Source: JAAYCI01 sp964472465
GTDB taxonomy: Bacteria; Bacillota; Clostridia; Oscillospirales; Ruminococcaceae
Length of the DNA stretch: 21,365 bases
Assembly (NCBI GenBank): GCA_964472465.1
Contig: CAYYLW010000031.1
Span: forward strand, 1 to 21,365
Direction: 5' to 3'
Below, piece by piece: positions 1-6,571 of the stretch. The position numbers and the translations under genes were made by a program. Every line of letters begins with the position of its first letter. Position 1 is the stretch's first letter. Below the pieces are notes generated by a model that ran no database searches, was not told the DNA's origin, and worked only from the letters and a program-made list of their open reading frames with translations.

Positions 1-91
1 AATGGACGATGTGAAGAATAGTTTTGGTTCGGATTTGGGTGTGATCGGCGCACCATGTCGAATGTTCATAACGACACTGAACATTTGGGAG
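1..91. other. left edge, no supported gene; small dyad
   Basis: No convincing coding sequence is visible. In frame 1 a stop codon occurs at 19-21, so a plus-strand gene could end there, but only six codons are in the window. A dyad of two 8-bp arms (AATGTTCA at 61-68, TGAACATT at 78-85, 9-nt spacer) lies just outside the recombinase operon. An element end or attachment site could lie in this stretch, but no duplicate core is available to define it. Confidence 0.35.
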
Positions 92-124
92 ATAGGAGCA
101 ATCGAAAGATTGCTCCTATTTTCT
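92..124 (+). terminator. intrinsic terminator, 12-bp stem
   Basis: A perfect 12-bp stem (92-103 with 108-119) closes on a GAAA tetraloop and is followed by TTTCTTTTT on the plus strand, a classic intrinsic terminator for a plus-strand transcript entering from the left. The minus-strand recombinase-like gene ends inside it (stop at 116-118), but on that strand no T-tract follows the stem. Confidence 0.75.
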
Positions 125-526
125 TTTTGTGCGGCTTTGACTGGCATAGGCTTTGTAGATACTATCCATTGTTGGCGATATGAGCGGTTCGCCGGGTTGC
201 TCCATAGAGAGGACAGACACGCCCTTGCGCTTGACGCTATCGCTCCAACGTAGCACTTGCCATATATCCCGGCCCAGCCTTGTGAAGTCCTTTACCAGCA
301 CTGTGCCGATAGCTCCAGCCCTTATGGCGGCATCCATTTGGCGAAAGCCGGGGCGGTCAAGGGTTAGGCCGCTTGTGCCGTTGTCAATGTAGTAGGCGAG
401 GTCATTGTGTCCTAAAGAATGGGCGTATTGTGTAAGCAACTCTTTGTGCAAGTCGATTTCAAGCGGGCTTTCATGCGCCACACGGCAATAGAGTGCAACC
501 CTTGGGGTCTTATACTCTTTCTTCAT
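116..526 (-). CDS. serine-recombinase catalytic-domain protein lacking the nucleophilic serine
   Basis: This 136-residue protein is a lone resolvase/invertase N-terminal domain. The fold motifs are visible: ALYCRV at 11-16, the DRPGF arginine segment, and the TRLGRD motif carrying two catalytic arginines. The position that is serine in active members (RVS or RLS) is alanine here (RVA, codon GCG, residue 17), and the usual acidic residue before RLGRD is threonine. The protein stops near the start of the long helix that leads to DNA-binding domains, so it has no recombinase or zinc-ribbon region. Its ATG lies 5 nt after the stop of the large recombinase, with only a weak ribosome binding site, suggesting translational coupling. 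It is probably catalytically dead. A regulatory or directionality role is inference; a decaying duplicate is the alternative. Confidence 0.8.
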   Translation of the reverse strand: MKKEYKTPRVALYCRVAHESPLEIDLHKELLTQYAHSLGHNDLAYYIDNGTSGLTLDRPGFRQMDAAIRAGAIGTVLVKDFTRLGRDIWQVLRWSDSVKRKGVSVLSMEQPGEPLISPTMDSIYKAYASQSRTKRK

Positions 527-531
527 AGCTA

Positions 532-2229
532 TTACCCGGCCTTTCGAGTGATGTACTCAACGGCCACGCCTTGCCTTGTGTCAAGGGTGACGCTGGCGGG
601 CAGGGCGGCAACCTCCGGCGTGTCAAGGATGCCGATGAAGTTGTAATAGATGTCAAGCTGTTGGGTGCGGCCCTTTCCTGTGCCATCTGCTTGGTGAACA
701 ACAATTTTCTCCACCAGCTCGTTTAAGATGGTCGGCGTAAGCTCCTCAATCTCGGTGTACTTTTTCACCGTTCGCAGAAAGGTGGCGGCACTTGTTTTAC
801 TCTTATTTTCCGCATCAATCTCCGCCTGCATGGCGGAGATTTTCTTTTTGAGGGAAATTTGTTCATCGTCATACCGCTTGGTAATCATCATGTACCGCTC
901 GTCCGAGAGCTTTCCGCAAGCGTTGTCCTCGTAGGTTTTGGAAAACAGGCCGTCCAGCTCCTCACTTCGGGCCAACATGGCTCGAAGTTCCTGCTCCCGG
1001 CGTTTGCTTTCCTTAACCGCCGTCTGCATGGACTTGGACATCAAGAGCTTTACAAAGTCCTCCTCCTTGTCCTGTAAAAAGGCGGTCATGCGGCGCAGCT
1101 CCAAAAGCATGACCTGTTCCAGCGCATCGGCCCGGATATAGTGGGTGTCGTTGCACGTTCCCCGGTTGCCCCGGTAGTTGGAACAGTTGAAGTATTGGAT
1201 TTCCGTGTGTGGGTGGTTGACATTGAAGTGTAGCTTGCGCCCACAGCCAGCGCAGTACAGCAGACCCGAAAACATATTCTTGTCCACTTTTTTGGGTTGC
1301 CGCCGCTTGTTGCCTTGCCGTGTGCGCTGCACCATTTCCCACGCTTGGCGGTCAATGATTGGCTCGTGGACATCCTCAAAAATCATGTGGTTTTCCTCGG
1401 GGTTTTCAAACCGCCGCTTGTCCTTGAACGACTTGGAGTAGGTTTTGAAGTTCACCACATCGCCCATATACTCACGAGCGCCCAAAATTTTGTTGATGGT
1501 GGTTTTGCACCAGTAGTAGGGGCTGTCCTTGTATGCGCCGCCCTTTTTCCCGCCTCTGCGAATACCCTTGCTTATCCAGTATTGCGTGGGGGTTAGGATT
1601 TTCTGCTTTTCCAAATGGTCGGCAATGCGGTATTCGCTCAAACCGTCTATGCACAGCGTATAGATATATTTCACCACTTGGGCGGCCTCCTCGTCTACAA
1701 TCCACCGCCGGGGGTTCTCCGGGTCTTTTGTGTAGCCGTAGGGCGGTTGAGAGAGAGGAACGCCAGTATTGCCACGCAAACGGTGAGAGCTGCGAATTTT
1801 GCGGGATATATCACGAGCGTACCATTCGTTCATTATGTTGCGGAACGGCGCAAACTCATTTTCACCCTCGGCACTGTCCACGCCATCATTGACAGCGATA
1901 AACCGTATATCATGCTCGGGGAAAAACTTGTCCGTATACATTCCCACCTGCAAATAGTCTCGGCCCAGCCGTGACATATCCTTGACCATCACAGCCCCGA
2001 TATATCCGGCCTCGATGGCCTCCACCATTTCTGTAAAGCCGGGGCGGTTAAAGTCCGTGCCTGTGTACCCATCGTCAACAAAATACTTTACATTGCTTAA
2101 ACCGTACTCCTTGGCATACTTGGCAAGCAGTTTTTTCTGATTGGTGATACTGTTGCTATCTCCCTGCACATCATCATCACGAGAAAGGCGGCAGTACAGA
2201 GCGGTTACAATGTTTGACTGACTATTCAT
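532..2229 (-). CDS. large serine recombinase, TnpX/TndX type
   Basis: A 565-residue site-specific recombinase for excision and integration of a Clostridial transposon or ICE. The N-terminal resolvase domain carries the nucleophile in ALYCRLS (Ser16), a GYTGTDFNRPGF segment and SRLGRD with the catalytic arginines. The recombinase domain follows (about residues 170-300), then a zinc ribbon with CAGC and a later cysteine pair (about 325-375), a coiled-coil stretch and a C-terminal DUF4368-like segment. The length suits the TnpX/TndX group. The start was set at the ATG at 2229 because AAAGGAGG lies 4 nt upstream; the frame stays open for 72 more codons upstream but without a ribosome binding site, overlapping the TnpW-like gene in another frame. 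A near-consensus promoter sits just upstream. All expected active-site residues are present, so the enzyme looks intact. Confidence 0.95.
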   Translation of the reverse strand: MNSQSNIVTALYCRLSRDDDVQGDSNSITNQKKLLAKYAKEYGLSNVKYFVDDGYTGTDFNRPGFTEMVEAIEAGYIGAVMVKDMSRLGRDYLQVGMYTDKFFPEHDIRFIAVNDGVDSAEGENEFAPFRNIMNEWYARDISRKIRSSHRLRGNTGVPLSQPPYGYTKDPENPRRWIVDEEAAQVVKYIYTLCIDGLSEYRIADHLEKQKILTPTQYWISKGIRRGGKKGGAYKDSPYYWCKTTINKILGAREYMGDVVNFKTYSKSFKDKRRFENPEENHMIFEDVHEPIIDRQAWEMVQRTRQGNKRRQPKKVDKNMFSGLLYCAGCGRKLHFNVNHPHTEIQYFNCSNYRGNRGTCNDTHYIRADALEQVMLLELRRMTAFLQDKEEDFVKLLMSKSMQTAVKESKRREQELRAMLARSEELDGLFSKTYEDNACGKLSDERYMMITKRYDDEQISLKKKISAMQAEIDAENKSKTSAATFLRTVKKYTEIEELTPTILNELVEKIVVHQADGTGKGRTQQLDIYYNFIGILDTPEVAALPASVTLDTRQGVAVEYITRKAG

Positions 2230-2274
2230 AAGTCCTCCTTTCCGGCCAGCCAAACAGACTAATATTACTCTTAT

Positions 2275-2303
2275 ATTATACCTTGTTTGGCGGCTGATGT
2301 TAA
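2275..2303 (-). promoter_or_regulatory. sigma-A promoter of the recombinase gene
   Basis: On the minus strand TTAACA (2298-2303) and TATAAT (2275-2280) are separated by 17 bp, a near-perfect housekeeping promoter. It would start transcription near 2268 and give a leader of about 40 nt before the recombinase ATG. It begins right after the stop of the TnpW-like gene, so the recombinase and its downstream partner can be expressed independently of the rest of the element. Confidence 0.75.
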
Positions 2304-2323
2304 GGATGTCGAGACTGCAAATA

Positions 2324-2482
2324 TTACGGCTGACCGTCTTTGCGCTCTTTGTCGGAAAGAATAAGCCGCTTGATTTTTTCCTCAAGGGCCTCCTTGGTGG
2401 CAAACTCCCCATAGACTGGGGAAACCGTGAATTTCGTATTGCCAATTTGATACTGTATCGGCAAAGTAACTTGTTTGTCCAT
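2324..2482 (-). CDS. tnpW: TnpW-like transposon-encoded small protein
   Basis: A 52-residue protein beginning MDKQVTLPIQYQIGNTKFTV. The pattern of a short IGNTKFTV beta segment followed by an EALEEKIKRLIL helix and a charged tail matches the TnpW family known from Tn4451-type elements. The ATG is preceded by GAGGAGG at a good distance. The gene lies directly upstream of the large recombinase, as expected for a Tn4451-like recombination module. Its molecular role is not established in the family. The assignment rests on remembered family features plus context, so the symbol is a homology label. Confidence 0.75.
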   Translation of the reverse strand: MDKQVTLPIQYQIGNTKFTVSPVYGEFATKEALEEKIKRLILSDKERKDGQP

Positions 2483-2543
2483 GCGGGCCTCCTCGTTTTA
2501 ATGTATAGCGTATCATTGCGTTTCCGCTTGTCTCACAGGGAAA

Positions 2544-2583
2544 CGACAAAGGGCAGCACTCGCAAAAGTGCTGCCCTTTGTCG
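2544..2583 (-). terminator. strong hairpin, candidate terminator or attenuator
   Basis: A 17-bp perfect stem (2544-2560 with 2567-2583) closes on a 6-nt loop, 9 nt after the stop of the 55-residue gene on the minus strand. Only TTT then CCC follows, so termination may be partial. It would separate the upstream small gene from tnpW. Confidence 0.6.
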
Positions 2584-2592
2584 CTGCTCTGA

Positions 2593-2760
2593 TTAGTAGG
2601 GGCTGTTTTGGTAATGCTCCTCGGCCTCGTCAATGGTTTTCATATCAAAGACCCAGTGAAGTTCATCCACCACACGCTTGATGTCCTCGGGCTTGAAGTC
2701 GAGGTTTTCCATCGCCCAAATGACATAGCCCCGGCAAGCACTATTTTTCCATTGCTCCAT
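2593..2760 (-). CDS. small conserved-looking element protein, unknown function
   Basis: A 55-residue acidic protein starting MEQWKNSACRGYVIWAMENL. The start was chosen at 2760 because CGGAGG lies 8 nt upstream; the longer open frame has no ribosome binding site and would run through a palindrome. It appears to be two short helices with several aromatic and acidic residues and no recognised catalytic motif or membrane segment. It sits between the sigma-like gene and tnpW in the same orientation, and its leader carries the same 25-bp palindrome found before the sigma-like gene, pointing to shared control. The function is not recognised. Confidence 0.65.
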   Translation of the reverse strand: MEQWKNSACRGYVIWAMENLDFKPEDIKRVVDELHWVFDMKTIDEAEEHYQNSPY

Positions 2761-2789
2761 AGTGAAAACCTCCGTTTGATGATAAGGAG

Positions 2790-2814
2790 ACTTCGGGCCA
2801 AATTGGCCCGAAGT
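2790..2814. repeat. perfect 25-bp palindrome, copy 1
   Basis: Two 12-bp arms (ACTTCGGGCCAA and its complement) flank a single central A. The copy lies 30 bp upstream of the ATG of the 55-residue protein. An identical copy occurs at 3784-3808. No T-tract follows on either strand, so it is not a simple terminator. It may be an operator or an mRNA leader hairpin. Confidence 0.85.
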
Positions 2815-2832
2815 TCCTACCTTTCGGAATAG

Positions 2833-2882
2833 CCGCACCGCTCCGTTTCGGCCTGTCATAAGACAATCAAATTACGGTGCGG
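2833..2882. other. long-loop stem between element genes
   Basis: CCGCACCG (2833-2840) pairs with CGGTGCGG (2875-2882) across a 34-nt loop, and flanking ATAG/CTAT bases extend the stem past a one-base bulge. It lies after the stop of the decayed frame at 2896-2898 and before the palindrome of the 55-residue gene, so on the minus strand it would form part of that gene's leader or the 3' end of the preceding transcript. Confidence 0.45.
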
Positions 2883-2895
2883 CCTATCCCTCTAT

Positions 2896-3147
2896 CTAAA
2901 ACTGCAACGTGTCGGCGGGCTTGGCTGCCCTCATGGGAATTTCACCCCGGCCCATACTGATGGGTGCGCCGTACTCATTGGCTGCGACGGTTTTTTCACG
3001 CTCGGCCTGTGACTGTACGGAAGTCTCGTTAGCCAATACAAGGCCGTATGGGCCACCCTTGCCTTGGGCGGCTCTCGGCTGTCGGTGGTGTTCGCTCCCT
3101 CTTTGATAGCTCGTAAGATAAGCACATCCTTTCTCGCTACAAAGAGA
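2896..3147 (-). pseudogene. remnant open frame of an element gene (C-terminal part)
   Basis: This minus-strand frame stays open for 83 codons after an in-frame TAA at 3148-3150 and ends at a TAG. Its last 50 or so residues have protein-like composition (for example KGGPYGLVLANETSVQSQ, then AANEYGAPISMGRGEIP, ending ADTLQF). No ATG or ribosome binding site precedes this part. It may be the tail of a larger gene disrupted upstream, or a small gene with an unusual start. A second overlapping frame (2931-3167) begins with ATG but has arginine/proline-rich, shadow-like composition further on. The product is not recognised. Upstream to 3277 there is only a weak hairpin (AAGAGG at 3221-3226 with CCTCTT at 3235-3240). 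Confidence 0.4.
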
Positions 3148-3277
3148 TTATGGCGCACCCGCCGCACGGCGATTGCATTGTAAGGTTTCCGACACGCTGG
3201 TATGAAGTTGTCAAGTTACAAAGAGGCTTGTACTCCTCTTAATAACCGTGAGAAAAGAGGTCGCATATCGGACGAGC

Positions 3278-3703
3278 TTAGAGCAAGTTTTTCAAAAAAT
3301 GCTCCATATTTTTTAGCCCCCTTTCGATTGCCCCTCGGATGGCTTTTTCGTCTACCCCCTCGGCCCTTGCAATCTCGGTTTTGCTTACACCAAGTATGTA
3401 ATGAGCATATACCCGCTTGCCCTGTTTGTCGGGGAGGGCGGCAATGGCGGCGTGGAGCTGCTGGGTGGTGAGCTTGCGCTCGTAGATTTCGTGGGGTGAG
3501 TAGGAAACAAACTTGATGGAATTTTCGATACCGTCCTCCCGGTCAAGGGAATAGTGCGCCTTGTGGTAGTAAACACGGCGGCGGTAGGCGGCCTCTCGGC
3601 GTTCATGCTCCACGAACACACCCAGCACTTCCTCGGGTACTTCGATGATACAGTCGGCTTTATAAAAATCGGGGTACAAATCCCGCAGATTGATTTTTGG
3701 CAT
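3278..3703 (-). CDS. sigma-70 region-4-like / helix-turn-helix element protein
   Basis: A 141-residue protein starting MPKINLRDLYPDFYKADCII. The C-terminal 60 residues resemble sigma-70 region 4: a helix LHAAIAALPDKQGKRVYAHY, then a helix-turn-helix around ILGVSKTEIARAEGVDEKAI and a basic helix RGLKNMEHFLKNLL. The N-terminal half has a charged tyrosine/arginine-rich segment and no sigma region 2, so it is not a full sigma factor. Proteins of this type are common in Firmicute ICEs near the recombinase, where they are thought to regulate element genes; that role is inferred here. The ATG has GGAGG 8 nt upstream, and this site is buried in a 13-bp hairpin, implying regulated translation. It heads the minus-strand cluster leading to the recombinase. 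Confidence 0.8.
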   Translation of the reverse strand: MPKINLRDLYPDFYKADCIIEVPEEVLGVFVEHERREAAYRRRVYYHKAHYSLDREDGIENSIKFVSYSPHEIYERKLTTQQLHAAIAALPDKQGKRVYAHYILGVSKTEIARAEGVDEKAIRGAIERGLKNMEHFLKNLL

Positions 3704-3711
3704 GGTAATAC

Positions 3712-3748
3712 CTCCGTTTCGGTTTTGGGTTGATTAACCGAAACGGAG
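3712..3748 (-). promoter_or_regulatory. hairpin sequestering the ribosome binding site of the sigma-like gene
   Basis: CTCCGTTTCGGTT (3712-3724) is perfectly complementary to AACCGAAACGGAG (3736-3748) around an 11-nt loop. On the minus-strand mRNA the 3' arm contains most of the GGAGG used by the gene starting at 3703. The structure would hide that site unless melted or displaced. Confidence 0.7.
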
Positions 3749-3765
3749 TAGGCGGAGAACGGCAG

Positions 3766-3783
3766 CCGGGGAAGTTACCCCGG
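3766..3783 (-). promoter_or_regulatory. GC-rich leader hairpin
   Basis: CCGGGG and CCCCGG pair around a 6-nt loop. The hairpin lies directly between the RBS-masking hairpin and the 25-bp palindrome, forming part of a run of stems in the leader of the sigma-like gene. Confidence 0.55.
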
Positions 3784-3808
3784 ACTTCGGGCCAAATTGG
3801 CCCGAAGT
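3784..3808. repeat. perfect 25-bp palindrome, copy 2
   Basis: Identical over all 25 bp to the copy at 2790-2814 and again located in the leader of a minus-strand element gene. As RNA it could fold into a 10-bp stem with an AAATT or AATTT loop. Confidence 0.85.
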
Positions 3809-3840
3809 GAACAGCTTGCCCGCCGTTGTCTGCTGTTAGA

Positions 3841-3906
3841 TTAAGCCGTTATGTTTCCATAGCGGCCCAGCCCTTTGAGTTGGAAAATAGATAAAATAAA
3901 ACACAA
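3841..3906 (-). CDS. possible leader peptide, 21 residues, TTG start
   Basis: GGGAGG at 3912-3917 stands 5 nt before a TTG codon that opens a 21-residue frame beginning MCFILSIFQLKG and ending in TAA. A GTG two bases further on opens a different 22-residue frame (3836-3904) from the same ribosome binding site. The short frame is followed by a chain of stems (3810-3837, 3784-3808, 3766-3783, 3712-3748) before the sigma-like gene, the layout expected of a translation- or transcription-attenuation leader. The peptide is not recognised, and which start is used cannot be told from the sequence. Confidence 0.35.
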   Translation of the reverse strand: MCFILSIFQLKGLGRYGNITA

Positions 3907-3996
3907 CGATACCTCCCTAGTACCGCCGTGTTTTAACAAGGCAATTTCAATGATAAGGTAGGATAAGTTGCGCAAATTGAAAAAAGGATAAAAAGA

Positions 3997-4067
3997 GACA
4001 TAGTTTGCAGTCAATGATAGAATGAAGTTGCGACACACCATTCTGAAAGGAGACGGCAAACTATGTC
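3997..4067 (+). promoter_or_regulatory. inverted repeat masking the transposase start codon
   Basis: GACATAGTTTGC (3997-4008) is perfectly complementary to GCAAACTATGTC (4056-4067), and the 3' arm contains the transposase ATG at 4063-4065. Transcripts entering from outside the IS would fold and hide the start, whereas one starting inside the left arm would not. This kind of protection against read-through expression is known for other insertion sequences; its use here is inferred. Confidence 0.55.
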
Positions 4068-5253
4068 CGAGAAAATTGTACAGCTAAATGAGGAAGTAAT
4101 CAAGGGTCAGATCAAAGAACTGGTACGCGGCAGCGTAGAAGAAACCCTCAACGGCCTACTGGAGGAAGAAGCGCAGAAGCTGACCCAGGCGGCACGCTAC
4201 GAGCGCAGCGAGGAGCGGCAGGCCTACCGCAGTGGCCACTATCAGCGCAATCTGACCACCACCTCTGGCGATGTGACCCTGAACGTTCCCCGCCTCAAGG
4301 GCGTGACCTTTGAAACAGCCATCATCGAGCGCTACCGCCGCCGTGAAAGCAGCGTGGAGGAAGCGCTGATTGAGATGTATTTGGCCGGTGTTTCGGTGCG
4401 CCGGGTAGAGGACATCACCGAGGCACTTTGGGGCAGCAAGGTCTCTCCCTCCACCATCAGTGAGCTAAACAAGAAAGCCTATGTCCACATTGAGGACTGG
4501 CGCAACCGCCCCCTACAGGGCGGAAAGTACCCGTACGTCTACGTGGACGGCATCTACCTGCGCCGGAACTGGGGCGGAGAGTACGAAAACGTAGCCATCC
4601 TGGTGGCAATTGCAGTCAATGAGGATGGCTACCGTGAGGTTCTGGGCGCCGCAGAGGGCATGAAGGAGGACAAGGCCAGTTGGGTGAGCTTCTTCCAATG
4701 GCTCAAGGGGCGTGGTCTGGAGGGCGTGAAACTCATTGTTGGGGACAAGTGCTTGGGCATGCTGGAGGCGGTAGGTGAAGTCTACCCCGACGCCAAATAC
4801 CAGCGCTGTACCGTCCACTTCTACCGCAACATCTTTTCCGTTGTTCCGCGCTCTAAAGGGAAGCTGGTGGCGAAGATGCTAAAGGCAATCCATGCCCAGG
4901 AGAGTAAGGCTGCGGCGCTGGCAAAGGCCAGGGATGTGGTTGCCACACTCAGAGAAATGAAGCTGAAGGAGGCCGCGAAGAAGATTGAAGACAGCGTGGA
5001 GGAGACGCTCACTTATATGGCGTTTCCCTTTGAGCATTGGACACGCATTCGCACCAACAATGTGATTGAGCGCCTCAATCGTGAGATTCGCCGCCGCACC
5101 CGTGTGGTGGGGTCTTTTCCTGACGGCAATTCCGCGCTGATGCTGGTTTGTGCGCGGCTGCGTCATGTGGCCGGCACACAGTGGGGCAACAAGAAGTACA
5201 TGAACATGAAGCACCTGGAGGCGGCTTTGGATGACGCTTCCTTGGTTGGCTGA
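4063..5253 (+). CDS. IS256-family transposase (mutator type)
   Basis: A 396-residue DDE transposase of typical length for the IS256/Mutator family. The three acidic residues are in VYVDGIYL (about residue 160), LIVGDKCLGM (about 227) and NNVIERLNREIRRRTRVVG (about 340), the last being the family's usual C-terminal signature with the RTR/VGSFPDGNSAL stretch after it. The N-terminal segment is a helical DNA-binding region with the YRSGHYQRNLTT motif. The spacing between the second acid and the final glutamate accommodates the family's helical insertion. AAAGGAGA precedes the ATG at 10 nt. The gene has no frameshift or stop and looks functional. Its GC-rich codon use differs from the AT-rich DNA to the right. 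Confidence 0.95.
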   Translation: MSEKIVQLNEEVIKGQIKELVRGSVEETLNGLLEEEAQKLTQAARYERSEERQAYRSGHYQRNLTTTSGDVTLNVPRLKGVTFETAIIERYRRRESSVEEALIEMYLAGVSVRRVEDITEALWGSKVSPSTISELNKKAYVHIEDWRNRPLQGGKYPYVYVDGIYLRRNWGGEYENVAILVAIAVNEDGYREVLGAAEGMKEDKASWVSFFQWLKGRGLEGVKLIVGDKCLGMLEAVGEVYPDAKYQRCTVHFYRNIFSVVPRSKGKLVAKMLKAIHAQESKAAALAKARDVVATLREMKLKEAAKKIEDSVEETLTYMAFPFEHWTRIRTNNVIERLNREIRRRTRVVGSFPDGNSALMLVCARLRHVAGTQWGNKKYMNMKHLEAALDDASLVG

Positions 5254-5301
5254 CCTCATTCGCACTCTGACTGCAAACCTTTTTGCGCATAAAGCTTGAC
5301 A

Positions 5302-5724
5302 CTACCGCCCTGTTTCCTCTCGTACACGCTTTCGCAATGAATCTGCAACCTCACGTGGAGACGCACCAAACAGATGCCAGCTCCCGGTCATATCCAGCCA
5401 GCTTTCGTCTATTCCAAAAGGTTCTACCCTGTCACTATATTCAGCATATATTGCATTAATAATTCGGGAATATTTCTGATATTCCTCTCTATGCGGCGGC
5501 AGGAGAATCAGTTCAGGACATTTGCGCTTTGCTTGCCAAACAGTTTCTGCTGTTTTTATATGATATTTTTTTGCAGCCTGATTTTTTGCAAGAATTATAC
5601 CGTGTCTATTGTCCTCACTGCCAGAAACAGCAACTGGCTTTTCCTGCAGTTCAGGGTGGCCCAATAGTTCAGCCGACGCATAATAACTGTTACAATCACA
5701 GTGAAATATATATCTTTTGTCCAT
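5302..5724 (-). pseudogene. dinB: Y-family DNA polymerase (DinB/Pol IV-like), 3'-truncated
   Basis: The first 140 residues of a translesion DNA polymerase remain. The palm motif FHCDCNSYYAS carries the first catalytic aspartate, a steric-gate aromatic follows, and FGIDESWLDMT carries the second acidic pair. Family members run to about 400 residues; here the reading frame ends at EETGR with a TAG supplied by the neighbouring insertion sequence. The missing part includes the rest of the palm, the thumb and the little finger, so the product cannot be an active polymerase. The ATG at 5724 was preferred over 5739 since AGG lies 9 nt upstream and the MDKRYIFHCDCN beginning matches relatives. The lost 3' part is not found elsewhere in the window. 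Confidence 0.85.
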
Positions 5725-5739
5725 ATTTTTAAACCTCAT

Positions 5740-6571
5740 GCCTGGTAGGTCGCATTCCCTTTTGTTTGCTTATTTTGCCGTTTTACACTTTAGCCCAAGG
5801 CACATTATTGTAAATTCTATTCCACGCCAATACCAGAGGTTCGCAGAAGACACACCGTACTGCCTGAGTTGATTCCTCTACCTCTGCTATTTTACCAGAA
5901 TTTTATACAATTTTAGACATGTTAATAATAGCGCATCTTCGTTAATTCTATAAATCTACCACAATCAAAATTATATATAAGACACTATTCCCATTAGTTG
6001 TACCTATAATCTTTAATATAATTGTTATTTATGTACTCAATAATCTTCCTCTGTTTTGGACTATCCATTCGGCTATTGCCTTCCCTAAGCCCACCACATT
6101 CTCATTTTATGTTTTTGCATTGGCAGGGTGCTTGTCCACATTTCAACCAATCTAATCTATGGGTACGGGAAGCAAAAAGGGAAATAAATACATAGGTAAT
6201 TCTTACTATTGTTTATACCGTGTTTGCGATGACCTGCTCTGGCATTTTCATTTGGCTCACTTTTATGTTATCGCCCTGCTCGTAAAGTATCATCAATTCA
6301 AAATTATTTATTGATATATTCTATAGTAAATTTTATATTATCTGCTATGCAAAAACCAGCCATGACAGAAATTTTTAATTCGATAAATTTATATTAAAGC
6401 AATAACTATATTTAACAGGCTTTCAACAATTACCTTATTTCCAGCAATTCCACATTTTCATATTATTATTTTGCGTATTACCATATCATTATAAAATAGT
6501 ATATACATTTTGTAATTTATAAATCATTATATTCAATTCGTATATTTATCAAATGAAATAGGTGAACATTT
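5740..6571. other. AT-rich region without recognisable genes
   Basis: About 830 bp, strongly AT-rich compared with both sides, with no open frame of credible length or composition on either strand and no clear tRNA, repeat array or strong terminator. It presumably holds the promoters of the truncated polymerase gene (leftward) and of the HAD phosphatase (rightward), but no convincing -35/-10 pair stood out. Confidence 0.6.

Larger units (their letters stand above)
3957..5306 (+). mobile_element. IS256-family insertion sequence (approximate ends)
   Basis: The element contains one transposase gene. Two nested inverted-repeat pairs are visible. The inner pair starts GTTTGCAGTCA on the left (4003 inward) and is matched from 5278 inward, with about 19 of 25 positions alike. 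An outer, weaker pair starts GGTAG at 3957 and at 5306 (reverse strand), sharing GCGCAAA further in. The right end is placed at about 5306 because recognisable polymerase coding stops there. No target-site duplication was found for either choice, consistent with deletion or recombination at the IS. Confidence 0.7.

Noticed and set aside
2..253. 83-codon plus-strand frame at the left edge
   Set aside because: It runs through the terminator and antisense to the recombinase-like gene and has no ribosome binding site in view.
3419..3427. GCCCTGTTT matching the bases just right of the IS end (5307-5315) as a possible target duplication
   Set aside because: It lies inside the sigma-like gene, not next to an IS end; a 9-base match over this distance is likely chance.
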